Of a stretch of DNA of 36,567 bases, positions 25,901 to 34,250 are shown piece after piece (the stretch's first letter is position 1; each line of letters starts with the position of its first letter). The notes under the pieces were generated by a model that did no database searches, was not told the origin of the DNA, and saw only the letters and a program-made list of their open reading frames with translations. Location of the stretch: assembly GCA_944393295.1 (NCBI GenBank), contig CALXZR010000037.1, positions 1 to 36,567 on the forward strand, written 5' to 3'. Source of the DNA: an uncultured Clostridia bacterium. Its GTDB lineage: Bacteria; Bacillota_A; Clostridia; TANB77; CAG-508. Position numbers and translations under genes: made by a program.

Positions 25901-26130
25901 AAAAAAGCCAATCCGTCACTAAAGGACGAATTGACTCGTGGTACCACCTTTATTTACAATATTTAAATATATTGCCTCTTTATAGCTTTTCGTAGCTACA
26001 CGCTAGTTACTCTAAGAATTGTAATTCAAATTTTATATACTGATAATTTTCACCTAACATTATCTCTCTATAAAGTTACTATAAAATTTTACTTAGTTTC
26101 TTTTTAAAACATAACTAAATTATTTATAAT
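25901..26130 (-). promoter_or_regulatory. T-box leader of tyrS (tRNA-Tyr sensing)
   Basis: Minus-strand AAGGTGGTACCACG at 25937-25950 is the T-box core. The terminator stem is 25909-25917 with 25925-25933 (9 bp, one G-U), followed by six U (25901-25906). In Stem I, GAATTACAATTC presents TAC (26021-26023) followed by A as the Tyr specifier, and AGAGAGA begins the stem. Uncharged tRNA-Tyr would switch on tyrS. Confidence 0.92.
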
Positions 26131-26136
26131 ATGTAT

Positions 26137-26165
26137 ATTTTAACATATTTATCTAATTATATCAA
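26137..26165 (-). promoter_or_regulatory. Promoter of tyrS
   Basis: Minus-strand TTGATA (26160-26165), 17-bp spacer, TAAAAT (26137-26142) with TG one base before it. Confidence 0.7.
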
Positions 26166-26235
26166 GATTATTATTCTATAAATGCTTTCTCTCTTTTAAC
26201 ATTTTTAGTTGTATATTTATTTAACACTCAGAAAC

Positions 26236-27210
26236 TTAAACATTTTCTGCACAAAAACTTTTTAATTTTATTTTGTTAGATATGAATTCTATATTTTCAT
26301 CTATATCTTTTGAAAGGTCTGTTGATAAATACTTCTTATTATCGTCTGCAAATACTGTAACTACTGGTCCATCTAGCTCATTATTTGCTAGAACACTAGC
26401 TATAAAATTCGCACCTGATGATATTCCAACACCTAATCCTAAATTTTTTGCAAGTATTCTTGACATATTTATTGCATCTTCATCATTAATTAATATTATT
26501 TTATCAATAGCATTTTTATCCACTAAATCTGGAATAAAATCATCTCCAATACCTTCTATCTTATGCTGACCTATTATTTTCTTACCAGACAATAAAGCCA
26601 TTTTTTCTGGTTCTAAAGCAATAATTTTAAAATCTTTATACTCTTTTTTTAGTCTTTTCCCAACTCCCATTAAAGTTCCTCCTGTGCCCACTCCTGAAAT
26701 AAATGCAGAAGCTTTTTCTGGAAGTTGTTTAATTATTTCTTCAGCTGTTGTTTCAAAATGAGCAAGAAAATTATCGTTGTTAGCAAATTGATTAGCTAAA
26801 AAACCTTTCTTAGCAATTGCCATATTCTTAGCCTCTTCTACACATCTTATAAATCCACCCTCCTCTTTTGAAAACAATGTTACATTTGCTCCATAGCTTT
26901 TCATTATATTTATTCTTTCTTTGCTTGACCAATCTGGCATAAAAATATAAACTGGATTTTTATATATTGCTCCTAATGCCGCAATAGCAATTCCAGTATT
27001 TCCACTTGTTGCTTCGATAATTGGTCTACCTTGAATTAGGTCACCTCTTTCATAAGCCTTCTTTATAATGTAATATGCTACTCTATCTTTTATACTTCCA
27101 GTTAAATTATAGTATTCTAATTTTACATATATATTTTTTTCTTTTCCCTCATATTCATATTTTATCTTTATCATTGGCGTATTTCCAATGGTATTTATTT
27201 TATCAAGCAT
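26236..27210 (-). CDS. cysK: Cysteine synthase / O-acetylserine sulfhydrylase family, PLP enzyme
   Basis: 324 residues from ATG 27210, seven bases after AGGAGG; an in-frame TTG at 27228 lies upstream of that site and is rejected. Fold type II PLP motifs: LTGSIKDRVAYYII with the PLP-binding Lys at about 40, the substrate loop EATSGNTGIA (about 65-74), the phosphate loop GVGTGGTLMG (about 172-181) and GISSGANF near 266. It makes cysteine from O-acetylserine and sulfide, or acts in related beta-replacement; CysK, CysM and cystathionine synthase cannot be told apart safely. It is monocistronic, with no sulfur genes nearby. Confidence 0.88.
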   Translation of the reverse strand: MLDKINTIGNTPMIKIKYEYEGKEKNIYVKLEYYNLTGSIKDRVAYYIIKKAYERGDLIQGRPIIEATSGNTGIAIAALGAIYKNPVYIFMPDWSSKERINIMKSYGANVTLFSKEEGGFIRCVEEAKNMAIAKKGFLANQFANNDNFLAHFETTAEEIIKQLPEKASAFISGVGTGGTLMGVGKRLKKEYKDFKIIALEPEKMALLSGKKIIGQHKIEGIGDDFIPDLVDKNAIDKIILINDEDAINMSRILAKNLGLGVGISSGANFIASVLANNELDGPVVTVFADDNKKYLSTDLSKDIDENIEFISNKIKLKSFCAENV

Positions 27211-27221
27211 AAAATAACCTC

Positions 27222-27436
27222 CTAACAAGCTTTTAAAAATATTTTCTCTTCAATATTTTTAAAACTATATAGCCAAACTCTATTATTAATATATTCTTTA
27301 CTAGTTTCAATTGTTATATTAGGAGAATAATTATTTATTTTCTATTTAAATATTTATGTACCTATTATTCAAAACACTATGACTACTTATTTCTATCAAA
27401 TAGTCTGAACCATTTTTATAAAGTTTCGTATTATTT
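27222..27436 (-). pseudogene. Decayed coding remnant upstream of cysK
   Basis: Two frames still read as protein: one beginning near 27436 (NNTKLYKNGSDYLIEISSHS, then VLNNRYINI-stop), and a shifted continuation (YSPNITIETSKEYINNRVWL, then YSFKNIEEKIFLKAC-stop at 27222). Internal stops and a frame change show decay. Its end overlaps the cysK ribosome binding site. Parent gene unknown. The rest of the 27229-27464 gap holds nothing else that I can support. Confidence 0.5.
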
Positions 27437-27464
27437 ATTTTATAAAGATTAAATATTAGACATC

Positions 27465-28142
27465 TTACCTTTTTATTGGTTCTAAAAACATAATAGATTT
27501 TTGTATTATCTCTTTTTTGCCATTAATTTCATTCTCAATAATAATCCATTTATATTTATTATCGTTTTCTAAATTATAAAATAGCTTCATTTCTTTAACC
27601 TTAGCATTATTTAAATTAGCCTTTTTCAAAGCCTGATTATAATAAAAACTATCACTTAAATATTCATCTTTTTTCTTAGACATTTCTTTTAATTTGTTAT
27701 ACGTTTCTTCTGATATTTGTATATCAAATATTTGAGCTACTATCTTAGAAACTTTACCATTTTCTATTACAGCCTTATAACCGCTATTTGTATAAAATTC
27801 TTCTATTTTATATTCAAAATTTACAACTTGAACATTTTGATCTTCGATATTTTCATTCTCTAGTGTTATTTCATAATTTTTCTCATTAAAATTTTCATTT
27901 AACTCTTTTAAATACATAATAATATTTTCTATATCATCTTTATTTGTAAAATTAATTTCTTTGTTTGGAATAATTATTTCAGGTTGTTTACTATATTGTT
28001 CAAAATTATTTGTATTATAAATAAATATATATGCATCACTTTCTATTCGTTCTTCTATTTTAAAAAATTTATATAAAACAAATAATAATATTATTACCAC
28101 GAAAATTATTATAAAAGTTACTTTTACCTTTTTACTTTTCAT
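27465..28142 (-). CDS. Membrane-anchored protein, paralogue family A, copy 1
   Basis: 225 residues: basic start (MKSKKVK), one membrane helix (about 8-26), and an extracytoplasmic domain. It shares with the 28952-29655 gene the segments INFTNKDDIENIIMYLKELN, then VVNFEYKIEEFYTNSGY (about 108-124) and the C-terminal KMKLFYNLEND-type strand. I recognise no named family. It alternates with family B genes (28190 and 29863), which suggests that an A-B gene pair was duplicated as a unit. Probably a surface protein; role unknown. Confidence 0.75.
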   Translation of the reverse strand: MKSKKVKVTFIIIFVVIILLFVLYKFFKIEERIESDAYIFIYNTNNFEQYSKQPEIIIPNKEINFTNKDDIENIIMYLKELNENFNEKNYEITLENENIEDQNVQVVNFEYKIEEFYTNSGYKAVIENGKVSKIVAQIFDIQISEETYNKLKEMSKKKDEYLSDSFYYNQALKKANLNNAKVKEMKLFYNLENDNKYKWIIIENEINGKKEIIQKSIMFLEPIKR

Positions 28143-28189
28143 ATTAAAAATTCTCCAATATTTTATTCTTTTATATAAAGAACTAAAAT

Positions 28190-28861
28190 TTAAAATATTT
28201 CTGTATAACCACTAAGTATAATTTCCTTATTATAATTATCTTCTACTTGCGTATTAAATTCCCATTCATAATTTATTGTATCAATAGATTCATTATTATC
28301 TGTAGTAGTTTGAGCAATTCTTAATAAATTTTCTTTATCTATGTATGTTGTTACAACATAATTATCTTCAGTTTTATAAGATAAAGCGTAACACTCTATA
28401 TTATTATAATTTTCTACTTTTATTTTCATTTTTAAAGCTAGATTTAATTGAAAACTAATACTTTGTTCATCTTCACCTTCTGAATTAAAAATATATTTAA
28501 AATTTTGAAAAACATTATCATTAAATTTTTCATTTAATGAATTTCTATCTGCATTTTCTAAGTATTGTTTTGTACTGTTGTCAAAAGTATAAACTTCATT
28601 TTCTCCAAATTGCGCCTCTATAATTCCTGTACTATCTTCTATAAGTTTCATATTATTTAAAGAACTATACTTCGTAAAAGTATTGCCATTTACAGTAGTT
28701 TCTCCATATTTTACTACATAAGAATAGTTTGTCTGTAGTGGAAGTTCTTCTAAATTTTTTTCAATTTTGTGAATAATATAAAATTTATATCCAAAATAAA
28801 CCAAAATTAATATTGCCAAAATAACTACTATTCCAATTAAATATTTAACTCTTTTTTTCAT
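28190..28861 (-). CDS. Membrane-anchored protein, paralogue family B, copy 1
   Basis: 223 residues: MKKRVK, one membrane helix (about 7-27), then an outer beta-rich domain. NYNNIECYALSYKTEDNYVV and TTYIDKENLLRIAQTT (about 150-190) resemble LolA/LppX-like fold proteins, in which a Cys-bearing strand precedes an IDK-x-x-x-L-x turn; this is a fold guess only. Copy 2 (29863-30498) has the matching NYNGVECYKISVLG and WISKDTLLPVK. The gene starts after AGGGGAAG. Part of its N-terminal coding sequence recurs as a fragment at 30687-30735. Confidence 0.75.
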   Translation of the reverse strand: MKKRVKYLIGIVVILAILILVYFGYKFYIIHKIEKNLEELPLQTNYSYVVKYGETTVNGNTFTKYSSLNNMKLIEDSTGIIEAQFGENEVYTFDNSTKQYLENADRNSLNEKFNDNVFQNFKYIFNSEGEDEQSISFQLNLALKMKIKVENYNNIECYALSYKTEDNYVVTTYIDKENLLRIAQTTTDNNESIDTINYEWEFNTQVEDNYNKEIILSGYTEIF

Positions 28862-28951
28862 AATTCTTCCCCTTTTTATATTATAACATGCTATTATATT
28901 TGAATAGCAAAATTTAAGATTATATTACTCATATATAACACTTTTTTTAAT

Positions 28952-29655
28952 TTATGGTAATACATATATTGTTACTTTCTTTTGTATCAATTCTTTATTG
29001 CCATTTACATTATTTTCTATACTAATCCAATAATACACGCCCCGTTTTGCATATCATAAAAGAGTTTTACATCTTTCAAATTTGCTTTTTTAAAATTTGC
29101 TATTTTAAATGCTTCTTGCATATATTCTTCTGTTATTAAAATATCAATTTTCTCTTCAGAAATTTTTTTCATTAATTCATAATCATCTTCTGATATATCT
29201 TTATAAATCATTCTGTCTATAACTTTAGAAGCCTTTTCATCTTCTATTACAACATCATAACCACAATTAGTATAAAATTTTTCTATTTTATATTCAAAAT
29301 TTATAACTCGAATATTTTTATCTTCTACTTTTTCCTCATTATTAATATTAATTTCAAAATTTTCTTCATTAAAATTTGTATTTATTGTTTTTAAATAATT
29401 AATAATATTAGATATATCTTCTTCATCTTTAAAAAGGATTTCTTCATCTATTTCTATTGTTTTAGGTTCTATATTGTAATTTTCAAAGTTTTCTTCGTTA
29501 TTTACTAAATATTCAGCAAATACATCTGGTGTGCATATTCCAAAAACTACTTTATCTTTCTTTAACAAAAATACATTTATTCCTATTATAACTAAAACTA
29601 TTGCTAATATAATAATGATTAAAAAAGTTACTATTAATATTTTCCTCTTATTCAT
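28952..29655 (-). pseudogene. Family A, copy 2, with a one-base deletion near the 3' end
   Basis: The open part (29017-29655, 212 residues) has the family A layout: membrane helix about 7-30, EEDISNIINYLKTINTNF, VINFEYKIEKFYTNCGY, KDVKLFYDMQNG. At the C-run 29040-29043 one base is missing compared with the remnant at 31478-31610. The frame then ends early after ACIIGLV, while the true continuation (YYWISIENNVNGNKELIQKK) reads on in the next frame to TAA at 28952. This is an ordinary -1 homopolymer slip, not a CGGA site: CGG is not in frame here. Confidence 0.75.
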
Positions 29656-29675
29656 ATCTTCCCCATTAACTTCAA

Positions 29676-29862
29676 TTATATTGGTGCTACTATTACTAAA
29701 TATTTTTTATTTTCATTTAAATCATAATAGTATTTTATCTTTTAATTTTCATCATCTACAGCTACATTTTTGTCTTTTAAAATTTCTTTTTTCACTTATT
29801 GTCTATATATATCAATTTTGTCACTATCAACAGTATAATTTTTTATTTCATCATATTTATAT
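29676..29862 (-). pseudogene. Family A remnant fused behind family B copy 2
   Basis: Directly after the TAA of 29863-30498, the same frame continues for about 60 codons with two internal TAA stops: IKYKYDEIKNYTVDSDKIDI, KKEILKDKNVAVDDEN, then KIKYYYDLNENKKYLVIVAP ending at 29676. The last part resembles the end of family A (KEMKLFYNLENDNKYKWIII). It is a decayed third copy. Confidence 0.6.
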
Positions 29863-30498
29863 TTAATTCGTTTCTTCAGTCAATTCTTCTATATTTTCAA
29901 GTATAACATCACTTTCCATAACATTACTTGCTTCAAAAGAATATATATATTCTTCATTATTTGATTCATTTTTAACTGGTAATAAAGTATCTTTGCTTAT
30001 CCATACTGTTTCTGTTCCTAAAACTGAAATTTTATAACACTCTACTCCATTGTAATTATCATTTGATATAGAAGATGTTATTAACATTAATAAATAATTA
30101 TTTTCAGTATCGTTTACCTTTGATAATAATGTTGAAAATAAAGCTGGTGGATTAATAAAGGTTGTTGGTAATATCTGTGGAAAACTAGATGTATTCAATT
30201 TATTATATGTATTATTTTCTAAATTTACAGCATATACTTCACCTGTTTCTATATCTCCATAATAAACAGCATTTCCTATTTCTAATTTAATTTTAGTGTT
30301 ATTATAAACTTGTTTTGTACTATTTTTCATTTCATTTGAACATACAACTTGGTAAGAATAATTTCCACTATCTGTAAAATTTGCTATTGCATTTTCTATT
30401 TGTTTAAAAATTTTTGAATTATTAATAGTTCTAATAACAAAAAATAATATTATTAATAAAATTACTATTATTATTGCTATAATTATTTTCTTTTTCAT
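29863..30498 (-). CDS. Membrane-anchored protein, paralogue family B, copy 2
   Basis: 211 residues: MKKK, one membrane helix (about 4-24), then an outer domain beginning SKIFKQIENAIANFTDSGNY. It keeps the family B features NYNGVECYKISVLGTETVWI and SKDTLLPVKNES (about 150-180). Compared with copy 1 it is well diverged, so the duplication is old. GGGGGAAA precedes the ATG. It is followed in frame by a family A remnant. Function unknown. Confidence 0.75.
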   Translation of the reverse strand: MKKKIIIAIIIVILLIILFFVIRTINNSKIFKQIENAIANFTDSGNYSYQVVCSNEMKNSTKQVYNNTKIKLEIGNAVYYGDIETGEVYAVNLENNTYNKLNTSSFPQILPTTFINPPALFSTLLSKVNDTENNYLLMLITSSISNDNYNGVECYKISVLGTETVWISKDTLLPVKNESNNEEYIYSFEASNVMESDVILENIEELTEETN

Positions 30499-30574
30499 AG
30501 TAAATTTCCCCCTTTACCTTATATATTTTTATTTAAACATATATATTTTTTTATTTCAATATTTATTATTAGAA

Positions 30575-30616
30575 AATCACAAGAGGATTGTAATTAATAC
30601 ATTTCCCCTTGTGATT
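30575..30616. repeat. Inverted repeat, 12-bp arms
   Basis: Arms 30575-30586 and 30605-30616 match in 11 of 12 positions around an 18-base centre. It lies in the 30499-30754 gap. Possibly a terminator or a relic of a mobile element. Confidence 0.5.
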
Positions 30617-30665
30617 AAATTGGATATGAAAGAGCATTAGCTAAAATTTAATATCGCTCAGCTAC

Positions 30666-30704
30666 ATTCTTATGTAGTAAAATTATATTTTACTACATAA
30701 GAAT
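30666..30704. repeat. Perfect 18-bp palindrome with 3-base loop
   Basis: Arms 30666-30683 and 30687-30704 are exact reverse complements around TAT. The right arm is a fragment of the family B gene (compare 28710-28730), so it arose by an inverted foldback duplication. It may act as terminator for the toxin gene upstream. Confidence 0.75.
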
Positions 30705-30735
30705 AGTTTGTCTGTAGTAGAAGCTCTTCTAAAAT
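30687..30735 (-). pseudogene. Family B gene fragment
   Basis: The minus strand encodes LEELLLQTNYSYVVKYNFTT-stop, nearly the same as LEELPLQTNYSYVVKYGETT of copy 1 (residues about 37-56). Nothing of the rest of the gene is present. Confidence 0.7.
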
Positions 30736-30754
30736 TTTTTATAACTTTACACTT

Positions 30755-31066
30755 CTATATTTTATCTTTCCAATTAGATGCTCCATATAGTATTCTTTCA
30801 ATATTTACAATTTTATCATTTTCATTTATTCTATAAAAAGCAATATAATTTTTTATTTGTAATTTTCTAATATTAGAATAGTTTTTCACTTCTAAGTCTA
30901 TAACAGCAAATTTTTGTGGATTATATTCTAATGTTTTTATTTCTTCTTTTATTATTTTAGCATATTTATCTGCAATAGTTGGCTCTACTAGATTATATTT
31001 AATATATCTAATAATATTAAAATAATCATTTCTAGCATCTTTTGAAAATTTTATTATATATTTCAT
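30755..31066 (-). CDS. RelE/ParE-family toxin
   Basis: 103 residues, typical size. KYIIKFSKDARNDYFNIIRY at the start, the central IKTLEYNPQKFAVIDLEVKN with the N-P turn, then IRKLQIKNYIAFYRINEND and VNIERILYGASNWKDKI: the conserved RxLxIxNYxxxYxI...V.I.R.xYGxxxW pattern of ParE/RelE plasmid-stabilisation toxins. It follows its antitoxin gene by 19 bases. ParE members poison gyrase and RelE members cut ribosome-bound mRNA; the sequence does not say which. Confidence 0.88.
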   Translation of the reverse strand: MKYIIKFSKDARNDYFNIIRYIKYNLVEPTIADKYAKIIKEEIKTLEYNPQKFAVIDLEVKNYSNIRKLQIKNYIAFYRINENDKIVNIERILYGASNWKDKI

Positions 31067-31085
31067 AAATAAAGTCCTCGATTTA

Positions 31086-31328
31086 CTATATTTTTTTCAC
31101 TTCCTCATAAACGTCTTCAAGAGAATAAACTTCGCCATTCTCTGTACTTTCAATTCCTTTTTCTAATTTATTTATTAAATCTTTTTTATCTTTTATAATT
31201 AAATTATCTGGAGCCTCTTTTGCTATATAGTTAAATTTTATATATTCCATATAATCTAATAATTGAATTACAAGTTCTTCTGGTAAACCTTCTATTGATT
31301 CTATTAATTTTTGTTTTTCGATAGACAT
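31086..31328 (-). CDS. Antitoxin of the RelE/ParE pair
   Basis: 80 residues from ATG 31328, eight bases after GGAGG; a start five codons earlier lies upstream of that site. Helical N-terminus (SIEKQKLIESIEGLPEELVI, of the DUF2281 type: helix that binds DNA or dimerises) and an acidic C-terminal tail (ENGEVYSLEDVYEEVKKI) that would wrap round the toxin. It is upstream of the toxin, the usual order. Antitoxin and complex normally repress their own promoter. Confidence 0.82.
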   Translation of the reverse strand: MSIEKQKLIESIEGLPEELVIQLLDYMEYIKFNYIAKEAPDNLIIKDKKDLINKLEKGIESTENGEVYSLEDVYEEVKKI

Positions 31329-31477
31329 ATCGATTACCTCCATAATAAATTTATGATATTATTATATCATTTTTTCATTTAAAATCAATGAATTCTAAAA
31401 ATTTTACATTACTGATAATAGATAATTAAAAAGTTTAAAAGTATTATATTTTTTCTATATATCATATATTCTTAATG

Positions 31478-31610
31478 TTATGGTAATTCATAAATTGTTA
31501 CTTTCTTTTGTATCAATTCTTTACTACCATTTATATTATTTTCTATACTAATCCAATAATACACCCCACCATTTTGTATATCATAAAAGAGTTTTACATA
31601 GTTTTCTTTA
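31478..31610 (-). pseudogene. Family A 3' remnant
   Basis: About 120 bases nearly match 28952-29071 and encode VKLFYDIQNGGVYYWISIEN, then NINGSKELIQKK and TAA at 31478. Only the C-terminal end of family A survives; it begins right after the TGA of the 116-residue gene, marking a recombination joint. It shows the undamaged sequence at the place where copy 2 lost a base. Confidence 0.75.
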
Positions 31611-31961
31611 TCATTCAATATCTTTTTTCTTATATGATTTAAATATATCTTCAGGATTAAATCTTTTCTTTTTTAATTCTTCTTTTTTCATTTCATTTAA
31701 ATAATGAATATTTCTCATTAACATTCTTTTTTCATTTTCTAAAATAAATTCTGTGTTCATATATGCCAATATAGCAATAGTATCCTTAGAAAGATTTTGG
31801 TCTACTAATCTTTTACTTTTATCATATTTCCAAACATAATTAGAATCTTTGTTTTTTCTTATTATGCTAATTAAATCATTTGGAATTTTATCAAATTCTT
31901 CTTTCGGCATATTCTTAATAATCTCATCTATTTCAACAAATCTTTTCTTATAATCAATCAT
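31611..31961 (-). CDS. 116-residue protein coupled to the tandem nucleotidyltransferase, unknown
   Basis: Starts at ATG 31961, eight bases after GGGAG; in-frame codons up to 31976 lie on the ribosome binding site. The start overlaps the end of the nucleotidyltransferase gene by eight bases (ATGATTGA), so translation is coupled and the products probably act together. The protein is basic and helical (MIDYKKRFVEIDEIIKNMPK, then EFILENEKRMLMRNIHYLNE, with a Lys-rich end). No family recognised. Confidence 0.75.
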   Translation of the reverse strand: MIDYKKRFVEIDEIIKNMPKEEFDKIPNDLISIIRKNKDSNYVWKYDKSKRLVDQNLSKDTIAILAYMNTEFILENEKRMLMRNIHYLNEMKKEELKKKRFNPEDIFKSYKKKDIE

Positions 31962-33729
31962 TTTCATCTCTCCCAATTTCTGTTTCTATATTTTTTAAAT
32001 GACTAAATAATTGACCAACTTCTGTTACATCTGTAGTAGTTGTTGCATTTTCTTTATCTAGTTTTGCGATTGCAGATGATGAAACCGTTCTATTGAAACT
32101 TTGTAATGCTTTTAATTTCTTTTTTCTTTTGATAGGTATTCTATATTCTTCTCCTAATTCTATATTCTGTTTAACCTTAATATAAAAAGATTTTAAAGAT
32201 TCTAACATTTGTTTTTTATTATTTTCTGGTATTACTAAACTTAAATAGTTTTCTACAAAATCTTGTGATGGATTTGTTTTGCAAGTCGAATTTCTATATG
32301 GCTCATCTGTATATATTCTATGAACTTTAGATGTTGGAATTTTTGATATTCCAATAATACGATGATGAATTTTTCTCATTTTTTCCAATACAATATGATA
32401 TAAATGATCAAAATATGGGCTATCTTCATTAAGTAAATTTTCTAATTTTTGTATCTTATTATCCATAATTGATATTTGTTCTCTAGCCTCATCAATATTT
32501 AATGGTGGCAAATCATCTTGAAATCTATGTAGTACATATTTTTGAAGATTCATTAAAGAGTTATCTCTTGCAAATACAATTTCTCCTTTTCCTAATATTG
32601 ATAATGAAGCATTGTTTTGATTTAAAAATTCAGTTTCCACCATTAAATATTCATCATCAATTGGTTTTTCAAAATATTCTATTTTTTTGCCATCAACTAA
32701 TTTTTCGCCTCTAATCATACTATTAGAATCACTATTATCAAAAATAACATGTAAATCAATATCTGATAGCTCAGTATTAAAACCAGTTAAGCTACTTCCA
32801 TAAACAATAATTCCTAAAAAATGTTCATTATCCATATAATTCATTTTTTCCATAAATTTTGTTATAGCATTTAATGTTTCTTCTGGAATTTGAGTGTGTT
32901 CTATTTCAATATCCTCTAAGTTTATATCTTTATCAATTGCTATATTTAATTCATCATTTTTATTTTTTATTGGAATTCTATAATTATGTTCTTCTAAATC
33001 TACTGTTATTTTTGTATAATCGTAAAATTCTTTTAATCTTTTAAACATTTCGATTTTACTTTTCCCTTGACTTTGAATAAGTTCAAAATACATCTCTAAA
33101 AATCTTTGATCTGGAATATTATGAATTGAAAACATATCTTGATATTGTTTATTTCTATATAATTTAAAGCCCTTATATGTTTCTATTCTCGGCATACCAT
33201 TTAAATTATGATAAAATCTTCTTATTTTTTCAATCGTTAAATGATATAAGTGTTCAAAAAAATAGCTATCTTCTTCTGCATATTTCTTCAATTTTTCCAT
33301 TCTATTATTAATTATAGATACTTGTTCTTTAGCCTCATTTTCAGTGAGAGGAGGAAGCCCATTTTTAAATTTATTTAATACATATTCTTGCAAATCTTGC
33401 ATACTATTATCTTTTTCATATATAATCTCTGCTTTTCCTATTATAGACTCTGTTGCATTGTCTTGTGTTGTATATCCTTCTTCAATATTATTGTATATCT
33501 CACTTATTGTTTTTTCAAAATATTCTATTCGTATATTATTAACAAAAGTGTTTCCTCTTATTAAATGTTCTGGATTTGAATCATCATAAATAATATGTAA
33601 ATCTATATCAGAATTTTGATTATTAAGACCATGTTTATAACTTCCATAAAATAAAACTCCAAGTATATGTTCATCTTGTAAATAATTGTTTGTTTTCAAA
33701 AAATCTTGAATTGTTTCGTATACCGACAT
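31954..33729 (-). CDS. Tandem nucleotidyltransferase-domain fusion protein
   Basis: 591 residues made of two similar halves (about 1-265 and 275-535). Each starts with a helix, then the polymerase-beta-type nucleotidyltransferase signature: GVLFYGSYKHGLNNQNSDID (about 24-43) and GIIVYGSSLTGFNTELSDID (second half), with GS and the D-x-D metal ligands kept in both. Each half then has IRGxxxVxxxxIEYFEK, EQ(V/I)SIxxN and a helical region FxHLYHxxxEKxRxxxH. A Lys-rich, Ser/Thr-rich tail ends the protein. Such domains transfer NMPs to antibiotics, proteins or tRNA; some belong to HEPN-MNT toxin systems or defence islands. Coupled to a small partner. Substrate unknown. Confidence 0.85.
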   Translation of the reverse strand: MSVYETIQDFLKTNNYLQDEHILGVLFYGSYKHGLNNQNSDIDLHIIYDDSNPEHLIRGNTFVNNIRIEYFEKTISEIYNNIEEGYTTQDNATESIIGKAEIIYEKDNSMQDLQEYVLNKFKNGLPPLTENEAKEQVSIINNRMEKLKKYAEEDSYFFEHLYHLTIEKIRRFYHNLNGMPRIETYKGFKLYRNKQYQDMFSIHNIPDQRFLEMYFELIQSQGKSKIEMFKRLKEFYDYTKITVDLEEHNYRIPIKNKNDELNIAIDKDINLEDIEIEHTQIPEETLNAITKFMEKMNYMDNEHFLGIIVYGSSLTGFNTELSDIDLHVIFDNSDSNSMIRGEKLVDGKKIEYFEKPIDDEYLMVETEFLNQNNASLSILGKGEIVFARDNSLMNLQKYVLHRFQDDLPPLNIDEAREQISIMDNKIQKLENLLNEDSPYFDHLYHIVLEKMRKIHHRIIGISKIPTSKVHRIYTDEPYRNSTCKTNPSQDFVENYLSLVIPENNKKQMLESLKSFYIKVKQNIELGEEYRIPIKRKKKLKALQSFNRTVSSSAIAKLDKENATTTTDVTEVGQLFSHLKNIETEIGRDEND

Positions 33730-33782
33730 TGATACCTCTCCTTACTGTTGTCAAACCATGTTCATGGATGTTTTTCTGTCTA

Positions 33783-33811
33783 ATTATATCATATTTATCA
33801 TTGTTTTTCAA
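33783..33811 (-). promoter_or_regulatory. Promoter of the nucleotidyltransferase operon with a possible operator
   Basis: Minus-strand TTGAAA (33806-33811), 17-bp spacer, TATAAT (33783-33788) with TG one base before. The leader has a palindrome CCATG-AA-CATGG at 33756-33767, just after the expected start, which could be an operator. Confidence 0.7.
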
Positions 33812-33855
33812 TTTTTATGTAAATATAGTTAACCAAAGATAAGTATTAATCCATT

Positions 33856-33940
33856 GGTGCAAATTGGAAAGTTCAAAGCTTTCTAACAAGCTATTTATCT
33901 TGCTTTATATAAGCATCTGCGTGCATATTCCGTGCAGAAA
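33856..33940. repeat. 85-bp noncoding repeat, copy 1
   Basis: Aligns without gaps to 34108-34192, about 80% identical by hand count; strongest in AAGTTCAAAGC, AAGCTATT and ATCTGCGTGCA. It ends in two GTGCA units (GCGTGCA, CCGTGCA) and begins with another (GGTGCA). No reading frame. The gap 33730-34250 otherwise holds only the promoter and the terminator listed. Confidence 0.75.
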
Positions 33941-34030
33941 ATAAAAATTAATAAATAATGTATATTGAATAATGAGAATACTCTGTAATGCAGTAGTGTC
34001 AAAGCTTACAAGTGTTTTTGAATAAAAATA

Positions 34031-34064
34031 AAAAGTGATGAATTTGGTTAAATTCATCACTTTT
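34031..34064. terminator. Strong bidirectional hairpin between the two 85-bp repeats
   Basis: 15-bp perfect stem (34031-34045 with 34050-34064), 4-nt loop; T-rich on the minus side (TTTTTATTTTTATT). It would end a minus transcript that begins before repeat copy 2, including read-through from 34251-35093. Confidence 0.85.
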
Positions 34065-34107
34065 CATTAAAAATACCATTATATAAATATAAAATTTATA
34101 TGCTTCT

Positions 34108-34192
34108 GGTGCAGATGAAAAAGTTCAAAGCCTTCTAATAAGCTATTCAGCAACATTTATGTAAGTATCTGCGTGCACATTGCGTGCAAAAA
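34108..34192. repeat. 85-bp noncoding repeat, copy 2
   Basis: Second copy, same orientation, 252 bases from the first. Differences fall mainly in the middle 19 bases, while the AAGTTCAAAGC block and the double GCGTGCA block are kept, as expected for a functional site or structured RNA. Confidence 0.75.
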
Positions 34193-34250
34193 TCTAAGTT
34201 ATTTTTGCTCAATAAATTTCTTATTTAAATTTATTATATAAAATGCTATA

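Noticed and set aside
29038..29044. Frame break in family A copy 2 at AACGGGGCG as a fifth recoding site
   Set aside because: CGG is not in frame there and one base is missing, not extra; the intact sequence at 31478-31610 shows a plain loss of one G in a G-run.
29676..29862. Stop-codon read-through joining family B copy 2 to the following frame
   Set aside because: Two further TAA stops follow and the sequence resembles a partial family A gene, so decay is simpler. UGA is a normal stop elsewhere in the window, so a changed stop code is not supported.
33856..34192. CRISPR array or attC-like integron sites
   Set aside because: Only two copies, too long and too far apart for CRISPR, and no paired R-Y core sites of attC.
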